Source: an uncultured Clostridia bacterium (lineage in GTDB: Bacteria; Bacillota; Clostridia; Oscillospirales; Ruminococcaceae). Taken from it: a stretch of 55,153 bases of DNA. The stretch's first letter is position 1. The number at the start of each line of letters is the position of its first letter. The DNA lies in contig CALCUE010000047.1 in NCBI GenBank assembly GCA_937906945.1, positions 1 through 55,153 of the forward strand, in the 5' to 3' direction. Shown piece by piece: positions 42,081 to 50,539 of the stretch. A program made the translations under genes and the position numbers. The notes beneath the pieces were generated by a model. That model did not search any database. It was not told the origin of the DNA and saw only the letters and a list, made by a program, of their open reading frames with translations.

Positions 42081-43745
42081 ATGCCCGAAGAAATTTCCAA
42101 TTTCATTCACGATATTATTGATAAAGACCTTGCCGAAGGCGTCAACACCGAGGTCCACACCCGTTTCCCGCCGGAACCCAACGGTTATCTCCACATCGGT
42201 TCCGCCAAGGCCATCTGGATCAACGCCTCCACCGCGGAAAAATACCACGGAAAATTCAATCTCCGTTACGACGACACCAACCCCGCTCGGGAAGATGACG
42301 AATACGTCCAGAGCATCCTCGAAGACATCCGCTGGCTCGGTTTCGAGCCCAACGGCGGCATTTTCTACGGTTCCGACTATTTTGATAAATGCTATGAGTT
42401 CGCCGAGAAGCTGATTTTGGACGGCAAGGCCTACGTCGATGACCTCTCCCGGGAGGAGATGCAGGAATACCGTGGCAGCGACGCCGGTAAACCCAGTAAA
42501 CCGAGCCCCTACCGGGACCGTTCCGTCGAGGAAAACCTCGACCTTTTCCGCCGCATGAAAGCCGGCGAGTTTGAGGACGGAACGAAAACGCTCCGTGCCA
42601 AAATCGACCTTACGAGCCCCAATATGAATATGCGTGACCCGGCCATCTACCGGATCAAACGGGCCACCCACCACCGCCAGGGCGACAAATGGTGCATCTA
42701 TCCCCTCTATGACTTCGCTCATCCGATCCAGGACGCTCTTGAGGGCATCACCTATTCCTGCTGCTCCATCGAGTTTTCCGACCACCGTCCCCTTTATGAT
42801 TGGGTCGTCGAAAACGTCGGTTTCACGAAGCCCCGTCCCCATCAGTACGAATTTGCCCGCCTCAACATCACCCATACGGTCATGAGCAAACGGTATCTCC
42901 GGATGCTGGTCGAGACCGGCGTCGTCGACGGTTGGGACGATCCCCGGATGCCCACTCTGTCCGGTTTGCGCCGCCGTGGTTATACCCCTTCCTCCATCAT
43001 CGAGTTCGTCAAGACCGCCGGCGTCTCCAAGGCCTATTCCATCGTGGACGTGGAGCTTCTGGAACACTGCATCCGGGATGAGCTGAACCGCACCGCCCAG
43101 AGAAGAATGGCCGTCATCGACCCCGTCAAAGTCGTCGTGACCAACTATCCCGAGGACAAGACCGAATATTTCGAGGTCCCGAACAACGTCAACGACCCCG
43201 AAGCCGGAAGCCGGAAAGTCGAATTCAGCCGGGAGCTCTATATCGAGCGGGAGGACTTCATGCCGGTACCGCCGCCCAAATTCTTCCGTCTTAAACCGGA
43301 CGGCGAAGTCCGCCTGATGGGCGCTTATATCGTCAAATGCGAAGGCTTTGACGTGGATGAAGACGGGAAGGTCACCGAAGTTCGTGTCACCGCCGATCTG
43401 GAGACCGGAAACGGTATGCCCGCCGATGGCCGCAAGGTCAAAGGCACCATCCATTGGGTCAGCGCCAAAAGCGCCGTCACCGCCGACGTGCGGATGTATG
43501 GTCGTCTTTTCACCGAAGCGAACCTTGTCACCCTGCCCGAGGGCAAGGATTATAACGACTTCCTTGACCCCGATTCCGTCAAGGAATATAAAGGCGCCAA
43601 ACTCGAGGCCGCTTTGGCCGACGCCAAAGGCGACGAACGGTTCCAGTTCGTCCGCAACGGCTATTTCATTATGGACAGCAAAAATCCCGGTGTCTGGAAC
43701 AACATTGTCAACCTCAAAGACAGTTGGGCCAAAGCGCAGAAATAA
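42081..43745 (+). CDS. glnS: Glutaminyl-tRNA synthetase
   Basis: A 554-residue class Ib synthetase. TRFPPEPNGYLHIGSAKA holds HIGH, FNLRYDDTNPAREDDEYV is the GlnRS-specific form, and VMSKRYL (about 267) stands for KMSKS. The C-terminal two-barrel anticodon domain is present (FMPVPPPKFFRLKPDGEVRL). Many Bacillota lack GlnRS and amidate Glu-tRNA-Gln; here direct charging is encoded 18 nt behind gltX. Confidence 0.97.
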   Translation: MPEEISNFIHDIIDKDLAEGVNTEVHTRFPPEPNGYLHIGSAKAIWINASTAEKYHGKFNLRYDDTNPAREDDEYVQSILEDIRWLGFEPNGGIFYGSDYFDKCYEFAEKLILDGKAYVDDLSREEMQEYRGSDAGKPSKPSPYRDRSVEENLDLFRRMKAGEFEDGTKTLRAKIDLTSPNMNMRDPAIYRIKRATHHRQGDKWCIYPLYDFAHPIQDALEGITYSCCSIEFSDHRPLYDWVVENVGFTKPRPHQYEFARLNITHTVMSKRYLRMLVETGVVDGWDDPRMPTLSGLRRRGYTPSSIIEFVKTAGVSKAYSIVDVELLEHCIRDELNRTAQRRMAVIDPVKVVVTNYPEDKTEYFEVPNNVNDPEAGSRKVEFSRELYIEREDFMPVPPPKFFRLKPDGEVRLMGAYIVKCEGFDVDEDGKVTEVRVTADLETGNGMPADGRKVKGTIHWVSAKSAVTADVRMYGRLFTEANLVTLPEGKDYNDFLDPDSVKEYKGAKLEAALADAKGDERFQFVRNGYFIMDSKNPGVWNNIVNLKDSWAKAQK

Positions 43746-43750
43746 AACCC

Positions 43751-43782
43751 AAAGAGCCACGGTAACGCCGTGGCTCTTTTTC
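43751..43782 (+). terminator. Terminator behind glnS
   Basis: AAAGAGCCACGG-TAACG-CCGTGGCTCTTTTT. The next gene starts 17 nt later, so some readthrough must feed it unless a promoter is hidden here. Confidence 0.85.
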
Positions 43783-43798
43783 CCGAAAGGAGATTTTT

Positions 43799-44467
43799 AT
43801 GGAATCCCGCTCCTTTGCTTTTGGAGAGACGATGGTCACGGCGTTTCTTCCCGAAACGCCGGTTTCCGTTTCCGTCTGGTCGGTGATGAACGGTGACGAA
43901 GCCGCCGCCGTCTTTGAAAAACTGCCCGCGCCGAAACCGGCTCTTTTCGCTCTTTCGGTGGATTGGAACCGGGATCTTTCACCGTGGAACGCTCCCGCTG
44001 TCTTCGGTTCTGAGAATTTTTCCGGCGGCGCCGACCGTTTTCTTAACGATCTGACGCAAAAAATCCTTCCCGCTGTCGAAAAGGAATGTCAGATAACCGG
44101 CGGCAAACGTCTTTTGGTCGGTTATTCCCTGGCCGGGCTTTTTTCCGTCTATGCTTTTTATAGAACCGACTGTTTTGCCGCCGGTGCTTCTCTTTCCGGT
44201 TCTCTCTGGTTCGACGGCTTTCTCGACTATATGAAGACCCAACCGTTCGCCCGAAAGCCGGAAAAATTCTATTTTTCCCTCGGTGACCGGGAAAAGAAAA
44301 CGAAAAACCGCTGGATGCAAACGGTGGAAAACGCCACCAAAGAGGCCGCCGATCTTTTTCAATATCTCGACATCCCGACGGTCTTCCGTCTTGTTCCCGG
44401 CGGCCATTTTAACGACGTCGAAAAGCGGATCGCCGACGGAATAACCTGGCTTCTTTCCCAAAAATAA
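43799..44467 (+). CDS. Alpha/beta hydrolase, esterase D/Fes-like
   Basis: A 222-residue alpha/beta hydrolase. The nucleophile elbow is LLVGYSLAGLFSVYAF (G-Y-S-L-A-G), the acid is likely D in FSLGDREKKTKN, and the catalytic His is in VPGGHFND. The arrangement resembles the putative esterase/IroE branch acting on small esters. No signal peptide. AAAGGAG precedes the ATG. Confidence 0.85.
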   Translation: MESRSFAFGETMVTAFLPETPVSVSVWSVMNGDEAAAVFEKLPAPKPALFALSVDWNRDLSPWNAPAVFGSENFSGGADRFLNDLTQKILPAVEKECQITGGKRLLVGYSLAGLFSVYAFYRTDCFAAGASLSGSLWFDGFLDYMKTQPFARKPEKFYFSLGDREKKTKNRWMQTVENATKEAADLFQYLDIPTVFRLVPGGHFNDVEKRIADGITWLLSQK

Positions 44468-44471
44468 GAAT

Positions 44472-44499
44472 AAAAAAAGAGCCTTCCGGCTCTTTTTTT
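44472..44499. terminator. Bidirectional terminator between esterase gene and spoVG
   Basis: AAAAAAAGAGCC-TTCC-GGCTCTTTTTTT. Its right arm reaches the spoVG stop codon. Confidence 0.88.
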
Positions 44500-44788
44500 A
44501 TTCATAGGGAACTTCCTCCTCCGCCTCCTGCTGCGCCAGATGCTCCCGATAGGCGGAAAGCACCGCTTCCTCCAGCGTTGCCCTTGCCTCAGCGGTAATG
44601 GGATGAATGATGTCCCGGAACACGCCGTTTTCGTCCTTGCGGCTCGGCATCGCCACAAAAAGCCGCTCCGGTCCGGCGATAACTTTGAGATCGTGCACCG
44701 CCAGATCGTAATCCAGCGTCACGGAAACCAGCGCCTTGAGGCGTTCTCCTTCATAGGTCTTTCGAATGCGAATATCGGTGATCGTCAT
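44498..44788 (-). CDS. spoVG: SpoVG-family RNA/DNA-binding regulator
   Basis: A 96-residue SpoVG homologue: ITDIRIRKTYEGERLKALVSVTLD, LAVHDLKVIAGPERLFVAMPSRK and VFRDIIHPITAEARATLEEAVLSAY match the family along its length. In Bacilli it affects septation and sporulation and binds nucleic acid; in non-spore-formers it regulates surface genes. AAGGAG precedes the ATG. Divergent from murC. Confidence 0.96.
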   Translation of the reverse strand: MTITDIRIRKTYEGERLKALVSVTLDYDLAVHDLKVIAGPERLFVAMPSRKDENGVFRDIIHPITAEARATLEEAVLSAYREHLAQQEAEEEVPYE

Positions 44789-44924
44789 TTTTTTCGGCTC
44801 CTTCGTTGTTTTCTATCGGTATTCTGGACATTTTTTCAAAAATTTATGCAAAACCCTGTTTCTTTTTTTTTCGTTTTGCCGTATAATAAGGGGTGGATTA
44901 TTCTGCCTGTGAGGAAGTGATCTC

Positions 44925-46292
44925 TTGACGATTGACGAAAACCTTTTGAAAACCAGAAAACATCTCCATTTTATCGGGATCGGCGGCTCGGGAATGTTCC
45001 CCATGGTCCAGATCCTACATAATGAGGGATTTTATATCACCGGTTCCGATAACAACGAGACCGAAACCACTAAAATCGAGCGGAAAATGGGCATTCCCGT
45101 TACGTTCGGACAGGCTGCCGAAAACATCGAGGGCGCCGATCTGATCGTCTATACCGCCGCCATCATGGCCGACAACCCCGAACTTATCGCCGCCAAAGCC
45201 TCCGGCGTTCCGTGCCTGGAGCGGAGCGAAATGCTCGGCCTTCTTTCCAAACGCTATCAGAAAGCCATCTGCGTTGCCGGCACCCACGGAAAAACCACCA
45301 CCAGCGGCATGATCGCCCAGGTACTTTTAGAGGGCGGCTATGATCCCAGCGCCTTTATCGGCGGCAAGGTCAAAGCCCTCGGCGGTTCCGGTCGCGCCGG
45401 AAAAAGCGATATCTTTGTCGTAGAAGCCTGCGAATTTGTCGATACGTTTTTGAAGCTTTCCAACGACATTTCCGTCATTCTGAACATTGACAACGACCAT
45501 CTCGATTATTTCGGCACCATCGAAAATTCCATCCGCTCCTTCCGGAAGTTCGCCTCCAACAACACCGGCCTTCTGGTGGTCAACGGCGACGATGAAAACA
45601 CGATGAAAGCCGTTGAGGGTCTCGATAAAGAGATCGTCACCTTCGGTTGGAACGATACCAACGATTATTACGCCGAAAACGTCCGGATGCTCGGCGGCGC
45701 CAAATCCGCCTACACCCTGATGCATAAAGGCGAAAAAGTCACCGACATCACCCTTTCCATCCCCGGTCGTCACAATATTATGAACTCCATGGCCTGCGCC
45801 GCCGTCTGCCTCTATCTCGGCATGGAACCTTCGGAGCTTGCCGAGCATATTCAGAAATTCCCCGGCGCCGGACGGCGGTTTGAAGTCCTCGGCGAAGTCG
45901 GCGGCGTCACCATTGCCGACGATTACGCTCACCACCCGACGGAGATCGCCGCGACCCTGAAAGCCGCCAAAGAAATGGATTTCCACGAGGTCTGGGCGGT
46001 GTTCCAACCGTTCACCTATTCCCGGACCGCCCTGCTGCTCGATGACTTCGTCAAGGCTCTTTCCGTCGCCGACCATGTGGTGATGAGCGAAATCATGGGC
46101 AGCCGTGAAAAGAACACCTATAACATCTATACCAAGGATCTTGCCGATAAAATTCCGGGAAGCGTCTGGTACAACACCTTTGAGGAAATGGCGGACTATA
46201 CGCTTTCTCACGCGAAACCCGGCGATTTAGTCATCACGCTGGGCTGCGGCGACGTCTATAAATGCGCCTACATCATGGCGGGAATTTCATAA
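44925..46292 (+). CDS. murC: UDP-N-acetylmuramate--L-alanine ligase
   Basis: A 455-residue Mur ligase adding the first amino acid of the peptidoglycan stem. HFIGIGGSGMFPM is the nucleotide-binding N-terminus, CVAGTHGKTTTSGMI (about 116-130) the ATP loop, then NIDNDHLDYFG and DDYAHHPTEIAATL. Start is TTG with GAGGAAGTG upstream; TATAAT at 44882-44887 may be its -10, with a poor -35. A small helical gene follows 11 nt later. Confidence 0.97.
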   Translation: MTIDENLLKTRKHLHFIGIGGSGMFPMVQILHNEGFYITGSDNNETETTKIERKMGIPVTFGQAAENIEGADLIVYTAAIMADNPELIAAKASGVPCLERSEMLGLLSKRYQKAICVAGTHGKTTTSGMIAQVLLEGGYDPSAFIGGKVKALGGSGRAGKSDIFVVEACEFVDTFLKLSNDISVILNIDNDHLDYFGTIENSIRSFRKFASNNTGLLVVNGDDENTMKAVEGLDKEIVTFGWNDTNDYYAENVRMLGGAKSAYTLMHKGEKVTDITLSIPGRHNIMNSMACAAVCLYLGMEPSELAEHIQKFPGAGRRFEVLGEVGGVTIADDYAHHPTEIAATLKAAKEMDFHEVWAVFQPFTYSRTALLLDDFVKALSVADHVVMSEIMGSREKNTYNIYTKDLADKIPGSVWYNTFEEMADYTLSHAKPGDLVITLGCGDVYKCAYIMAGIS

Positions 46293-46303
46293 AGGAGGAC
46301 AAG

Positions 46304-46696
46304 ATGAAACCGATCCCGAAATTAGCCGACGACATGCGAATTTATATCGCCAGTGAAAAAATGGAGAATCAGGAGATCCTCGAAACCCTGCTGGAAAGCC
46401 GTGAGGAAGAGGAAGCCGCCCTGATGACCGCCCGTCAGAAGGTCAGCGATATTTTCCTCGGCTACCTGCTTCCGGCGGAAAAAGCCGCCCGGAGCCAGAA
46501 GCTCGATCACGACGGATTTTTTGCCGTTCTTTTGAAGCTGACGGAAAAATTTCCGGCTGACTGGAAGGCCCTCCGTGACAAATACGAAGCCGACGGCATC
46601 ACAAAACACTCACCGCGCCTCAACGCGATGATCGACAAATATGAGGAACTGTCCACGGTCTTTCAGACCATGGTGGACGAAGCCAAAGCGGATTGA
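46304..46696 (+). CDS. Small helical protein of unknown function behind murC
   Basis: A 130-residue, probably all-helical cytoplasmic protein (ENQEILETLLESREEEEAALMTARQK, AVLLKLTEKFPADWKALRDKYEADG). No family recognised. I start at ATG 46304 with AAAGGAGG just upstream. Tight spacing behind murC and the terminator at its stop show an operon of two. Confidence 0.75.
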   Translation: MKPIPKLADDMRIYIASEKMENQEILETLLESREEEEAALMTARQKVSDIFLGYLLPAEKAARSQKLDHDGFFAVLLKLTEKFPADWKALRDKYEADGITKHSPRLNAMIDKYEELSTVFQTMVDEAKAD

Positions 46697-46737
46697 AAAA
46701 ATCCCCGAAAAGAAGCTCTTTTCGGGGATTTTTTTTC
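46696..46737 (+). terminator. Terminator of the murC unit
   Basis: AAAATCCCCGAAAAGA and TCTTTTCGGGGATTTT, then TTTT: very strong stem. Confidence 0.92.
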
Positions 46738-46838
46738 GTTTTTTCAAAAAAATCCGCAAATCCCTGTGGTATTGTCCGTAAATATCTGTTATACTAAAAT
46801 TACTATATTGTACCTTTGGTACGGAAAGGAAAAGTCTT

Positions 46839-47720
46839 ATGCAAAAACGAAAAAAACGCCTCGGCGACCGCAATGACGGCTATCGTATCCGCTCTTTGTC
46901 GCCGATGAGCTATGTCGTTCCGTTCATCATGAAGACGCGGAACGATGCCAGCAACCTTTTCAGCAGCACGGTGGAAATGGGCCGGATCGACAACTACATC
47001 CGGAAAAAGCGCAAAGAAGACGGCATGGCCGGTTTTGGTTTTCTCCACGTCATTCTGGCCACCTACGTCCGGATGCTGTCCCAGAAACCCGCTCTCAACC
47101 GCTTCGTCGCCGGACAGCGCATTTTCCAACGGGAGGATATCACCGTCTCCATGATGGTCAAGAAATCCATGGAGCTCAATGCCCAGGAATCCGCCGTCAA
47201 GGTCTATTTTGACCCCGAGGACACCGCCGACGATGTTTACCTCAAACTCAACGAAGTCGTTGAAATTGCCCGTCAGGAGGGCGACAGCAACTTTTTCGAT
47301 AAAGTGGCCCGTGTCGTCAGCTATATGCCCTCGCTCATCTTCCGATTTTTTATGGGCGTCATCAACTTTTTGGATTACTTCGGTCTTCTTCCGCGGTTTC
47401 TCAACAAAGTTTCACCCTTCCATTGCAGCCTTTTCATCACGAACCTCGGTTCCCTCGGCATCCAGCCGATCTATCACCACCTTTATAATTTCGGAAACTG
47501 TCCGCTCTTTTTGTCCTTCGGCGCCAAGCGAAACGTCTTAGAGACTCAGAAAGACGGCAGCGTGGAAAAGCACAAGTACATTGATTACACCATTGTCTGT
47601 GACGAACGCATCACCGACGGCCACTATTACGCCAACGCGCTCAAATATTTCGATTGGCTTCTCCGCCATCCGGACGTACTGGATGAAAAACCGGAAGAAG
47701 TCATCCCGGATGTTGATTAA
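46839..47720 (+). CDS. E2-type acyltransferase-fold protein without lipoyl domain
   Basis: A 293-residue protein matching the catalytic domain of 2-oxoacid dehydrogenase acyltransferases/CAT: HVILATYVRMLSQKPALNRFVAGQRIFQREDI, SLFITNLGSLGIQPIYHHLY and the C-terminal DERITDGHYYANALKYF. There is no lipoyl or peripheral-binding domain and no E1/E3 genes. The E2 active-site His of DHRxxDG is Glu here (DERITDG), so normal acyl transfer is doubtful. It is followed 14 nt later by an MFS transporter. GGAAAGGAAAAG precedes the ATG. Confidence 0.83.
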   Translation: MQKRKKRLGDRNDGYRIRSLSPMSYVVPFIMKTRNDASNLFSSTVEMGRIDNYIRKKRKEDGMAGFGFLHVILATYVRMLSQKPALNRFVAGQRIFQREDITVSMMVKKSMELNAQESAVKVYFDPEDTADDVYLKLNEVVEIARQEGDSNFFDKVARVVSYMPSLIFRFFMGVINFLDYFGLLPRFLNKVSPFHCSLFITNLGSLGIQPIYHHLYNFGNCPLFLSFGAKRNVLETQKDGSVEKHKYIDYTIVCDERITDGHYYANALKYFDWLLRHPDVLDEKPEEVIPDVD

Positions 47721-47734
47721 AAGGAGGTCTTCGT

Positions 47735-49024
47735 ATGAAACTGAACTATAAACGTACGCTTCTCGTCGGAACGGCGTTCCTCTCCATCTGCACTTTCTGG
47801 CAGCTCTATGACAGCCTGATCCCGCTGATTCTGAAAAACACTTTCTCTTTCGGCGAATCCACCACCGGCTACATCATGGCCATCGACAACGTGCTCGCCC
47901 TCTTCATGCTTCCGTTCTTCGGCCATCTCTCCGACAACACCCACACCCGTCTCGGCAAACGGACACCCTATATCATCAACGGTACCGCCATCGCCGTCAT
48001 CGCCATGCTGCTTCTGCCCGTCTTTGACAACACCGTCAACATTCTGGGCTTCGCTATCTCTCTCGGTATCGTCCTTCTTTCCATGGCGACCTACCGCTCT
48101 CCGGCCGTCTCCCTGATGCCGGACGTCACCCCGAAAAAGCTTCGCAGTAAGGGCAACGCCGTCATCAACCTCATGGGCGCCATCGGCGGTGTTATCTCCC
48201 TCGGCCTTATCGCCGTTCTTGTCCCGAAAGAGGGCAAACCGAACTATTTCCCGATCTTCGCCATTGTCGCCGCCATCATGGTCGCTTCCGTTGTCGTTCT
48301 GGTCCTCACCGTCCGTGAAAACGACCTGGTCGCCGAAATGGAGGCCACCGGCGGTTATGAAAGCACCGAGGAAGAACTGAACGAGGAACTTTCCAAAGGC
48401 AAAAAAATGCCGAAAGACATCCTCAAGAGCCTCATTTTCATGCTTCTCTGCATCGCCTTTTTCTTCATCGGCTACAACGCCGTCACCACGTTCTTCAGCC
48501 TTTACATGACGAACTACCTCGGCGTACAGGGCGGCAGCTTCGCCAGCTACCTCATGGTCGCCACCGTCTCTTCCGTCATCTGCTACCTGCCCTCCGGTTT
48601 CATCGCCACCAAACTGGGCCGCAAAAAAGCCATCATGATCGGCCTTGGCACCATGGCCGCCTGCTTCTTGATCATGGCGTTCTTTAAGAGCGCCGGTCTC
48701 TTCCTCATTCCGTTCTTCGTGATCATCGGCTTTGGCTACGCCTGCGTCATCGTCAACACCTTCCCCATCGTCTGGGAAATGAGCAAGGGTAGCGATATCG
48801 GCAAATATACCGGTTATTATTACACCGCCTCCATGGCGGCGCAGGTCATCACCCCCATCGTCGCCGGCTATTTCATTGAGGACCTCCAGAACTACGGCGT
48901 CCTCTTCCCCTACGCCGTCGTCGCCATGGGTCTTTCCTTCCTGATGCTGACCCAGGTCAAACACGGCGACAGCAAGCCGGAAAAAGTGGATAAAGCCGAA
49001 GTCCTCGCCGGAGGCGAAGACTGA
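47735..49024 (+). CDS. MFS transporter, SLC45/GPH-like
   Basis: A 429-residue protein with about 12 helices. FGHLSDNTHTRLGKRTPYIINGT is the loop 2-3 MFS motif (GxxSDxxxxRxGKR), and SMATYRSPAVSLMPDVTPKKLRSKGNAVINLMG is typical of sugar/SLC45-like members. A charged cytoplasmic loop lies in the middle (TGGYESTEEELNEEL). Substrate unknown, perhaps a sugar. Its TGA overlaps the next ATG by one base. Confidence 0.9.
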   Translation: MKLNYKRTLLVGTAFLSICTFWQLYDSLIPLILKNTFSFGESTTGYIMAIDNVLALFMLPFFGHLSDNTHTRLGKRTPYIINGTAIAVIAMLLLPVFDNTVNILGFAISLGIVLLSMATYRSPAVSLMPDVTPKKLRSKGNAVINLMGAIGGVISLGLIAVLVPKEGKPNYFPIFAIVAAIMVASVVVLVLTVRENDLVAEMEATGGYESTEEELNEELSKGKKMPKDILKSLIFMLLCIAFFFIGYNAVTTFFSLYMTNYLGVQGGSFASYLMVATVSSVICYLPSGFIATKLGRKKAIMIGLGTMAACFLIMAFFKSAGLFLIPFFVIIGFGYACVIVNTFPIVWEMSKGSDIGKYTGYYYTASMAAQVITPIVAGYFIEDLQNYGVLFPYAVVAMGLSFLMLTQVKHGDSKPEKVDKAEVLAGGED

Positions 49025-49857
49025 TGGGCGACGTTATCACCTTTCTTTTCCTTCTGCTGATCATCCTCTTTCTGATTGCCGCCTGCCTTTTTGTCATTTT
49101 GACGACCCCCAACCGCTTCCGTTTCTTTGAAATGCCGGCGCTCTATTGCCACCGGGGCCTTCACGACGAAACGGTTCCGGAAAACAGCCTGCCCGCTTTT
49201 CAGAAAGCGGCGGAAGCGGGCTATGGCGTGGAACTGGACGTTCGCATGACCAAAGACGGAAAAGTGGTCGTTTTCCACGACAAAAATCTTTTGCGGATGT
49301 GCGGCGTCGATAAAGATCTCGCCGACCTCACCTTTGAGGAACTTTCTGAACTCCGTTTGGCCGGTTCCGAGGAAAAAATTCCGCTTTTTTCCGACGTGCT
49401 CAACGTTTTGGGGTCCGTCCCTCTTTCCTGTGAGATCAAAGAGGACGGTCCCGGCACCGCCGTCAACGAAGAATTTCTTCAGAAAATTTTTGAGCACCTG
49501 AAGGACTATCCCGGTGATTATAACGTCATCTCGTTCCACCCCTTCGTGCTCAAATGGTTTCGTGAGCAGCATCCGGAGGTCATCCGGGGGATTCTGGCTC
49601 TCGACGGTTCCAAAAAAACGGGGAATATGGGAAAAGCTCTTTCCTTTGCCCTCTCCAATCTGCTTTTCAACATTGTGGCAAAACCCGATTTTATCTCCTA
49701 CCATTATGGGGACAAGACCCTCGGTTGGCATTTCTGCCGCTACTACGGCACTCGTCTCTGCTGTTGGACGATCCATTCCATAGACGAGGTCGAAAAGGCC
49801 GCCTATGACGGCTATTCCACCTTCGTCTGCGAAGGTTTTGATGTTTCGGAGGTATGA
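49024..49857 (+). CDS. Glycerophosphodiester phosphodiesterase, membrane-anchored
   Basis: A 277-residue GDPD enzyme releasing glycerol 3-phosphate from phosphodiesters. An N-terminal helix (5-27) anchors it. CHRGLHDETVPENSLPAF holds the catalytic His, GVELDVRMTKDGKVVVFHD the metal ligands and second His, and SCEIKED the acid. Stop-start TGATG coupling with the MFS gene. Confidence 0.94.
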   Translation: MGDVITFLFLLLIILFLIAACLFVILTTPNRFRFFEMPALYCHRGLHDETVPENSLPAFQKAAEAGYGVELDVRMTKDGKVVVFHDKNLLRMCGVDKDLADLTFEELSELRLAGSEEKIPLFSDVLNVLGSVPLSCEIKEDGPGTAVNEEFLQKIFEHLKDYPGDYNVISFHPFVLKWFREQHPEVIRGILALDGSKKTGNMGKALSFALSNLLFNIVAKPDFISYHYGDKTLGWHFCRYYGTRLCCWTIHSIDEVEKAAYDGYSTFVCEGFDVSEV

Positions 49858-49860
49858 CCC

Positions 49861-50358
49861 ATGAAAAAATCCGAAGAAAAAACCAACGTCATGCGAACGC
49901 TTGAACAGGCCAAAATTCCCTATACGCCCCACAGCTACCCTTGTGAGGACGGCGTCGCCCTCGACGCTGTTAAAACCGCCGCGCTTCTCGGTAAGCGCCC
50001 GGAGGAAATCTTCAAGACTCTTGTCACCAAAGGCGGCAAAGGCGGCTATTTTGTCTTCGTCATTCCCGGAAACGGGAAACTGGATCTTAAAAAGGCGGCC
50101 AAAGCCGCCGGCGAAAAGAGCATCGAAATGCTCAAATCCGCGGAACTTCTGCCACTCACTGGTTACGTTCACGGCGGCTGTTCCCCCATCGGGATGAAAA
50201 AAGCCTTCCCCACCTTTTTTGACGAAACCGTGTTCACGCTCGATACCGTCACCGTCAGCGCCGGTAAGATCGGCCATCAGGTGGAAGTGGAACCCCAAAA
50301 GCTCCTCGACTTTGTCCGCGCGAAAACCGTGGACCTTCTGGTGGAACCGGAAGAATAA
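49861..50358 (+). CDS. ybaK: Cys-tRNA(Pro) deacylase YbaK/EbsC
   Basis: A 165-residue trans-editing enzyme that removes Cys from tRNA-Pro. Family blocks: IFKTLVTKGGKGGYFVFVIPGNGKLDLKKAAKAAG (with the essential Lys), GYVHGGCSPIGMKK and VFTLDTVTVSAGKIGHQVEV. It lies 3 nt after the phosphodiesterase gene and ends the operon. Confidence 0.95.
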   Translation: MKKSEEKTNVMRTLEQAKIPYTPHSYPCEDGVALDAVKTAALLGKRPEEIFKTLVTKGGKGGYFVFVIPGNGKLDLKKAAKAAGEKSIEMLKSAELLPLTGYVHGGCSPIGMKKAFPTFFDETVFTLDTVTVSAGKIGHQVEVEPQKLLDFVRAKTVDLLVEPEE

Positions 50359-50370
50359 CAAAAGAACAAT

Positions 50371-50405
50371 AAGGAGCCCCGGTCAGAAAACCGGAGCTCC
50401 TTTTC
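50371..50405 (+). terminator. Terminator behind the deacylase gene
   Basis: AAGGAGC...CCGG and CCGG...GCTCCTTTT around TCAGAAAA, with one mismatch. The gap to 50493 shows nothing else. Confidence 0.8.
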
Positions 50406-50493
50406 TTTGCTTCTCTCCGCCTCGTAAAAGGCCCAAAACAGCTTTTTGCGTCTTTCCTTCGTAATTTTCCGTCCCCGTTCTCTCTCATAAAAG

Positions 50494-50524
50494 AAAAGCC
50501 CTCCGGCAACGCCGGAGGGCTTTT
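50494..50524 (-). terminator. Terminator of the iron-type ABC operon
   Basis: AAAAGCCCTCCGGC-AAC-GCCGGAGGGCTTTT, 14-bp stem; the U-run is on the minus strand behind the ATPase gene. Confidence 0.85.
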
Positions 50525-50539
50525 CGATTGAAAAAAATA

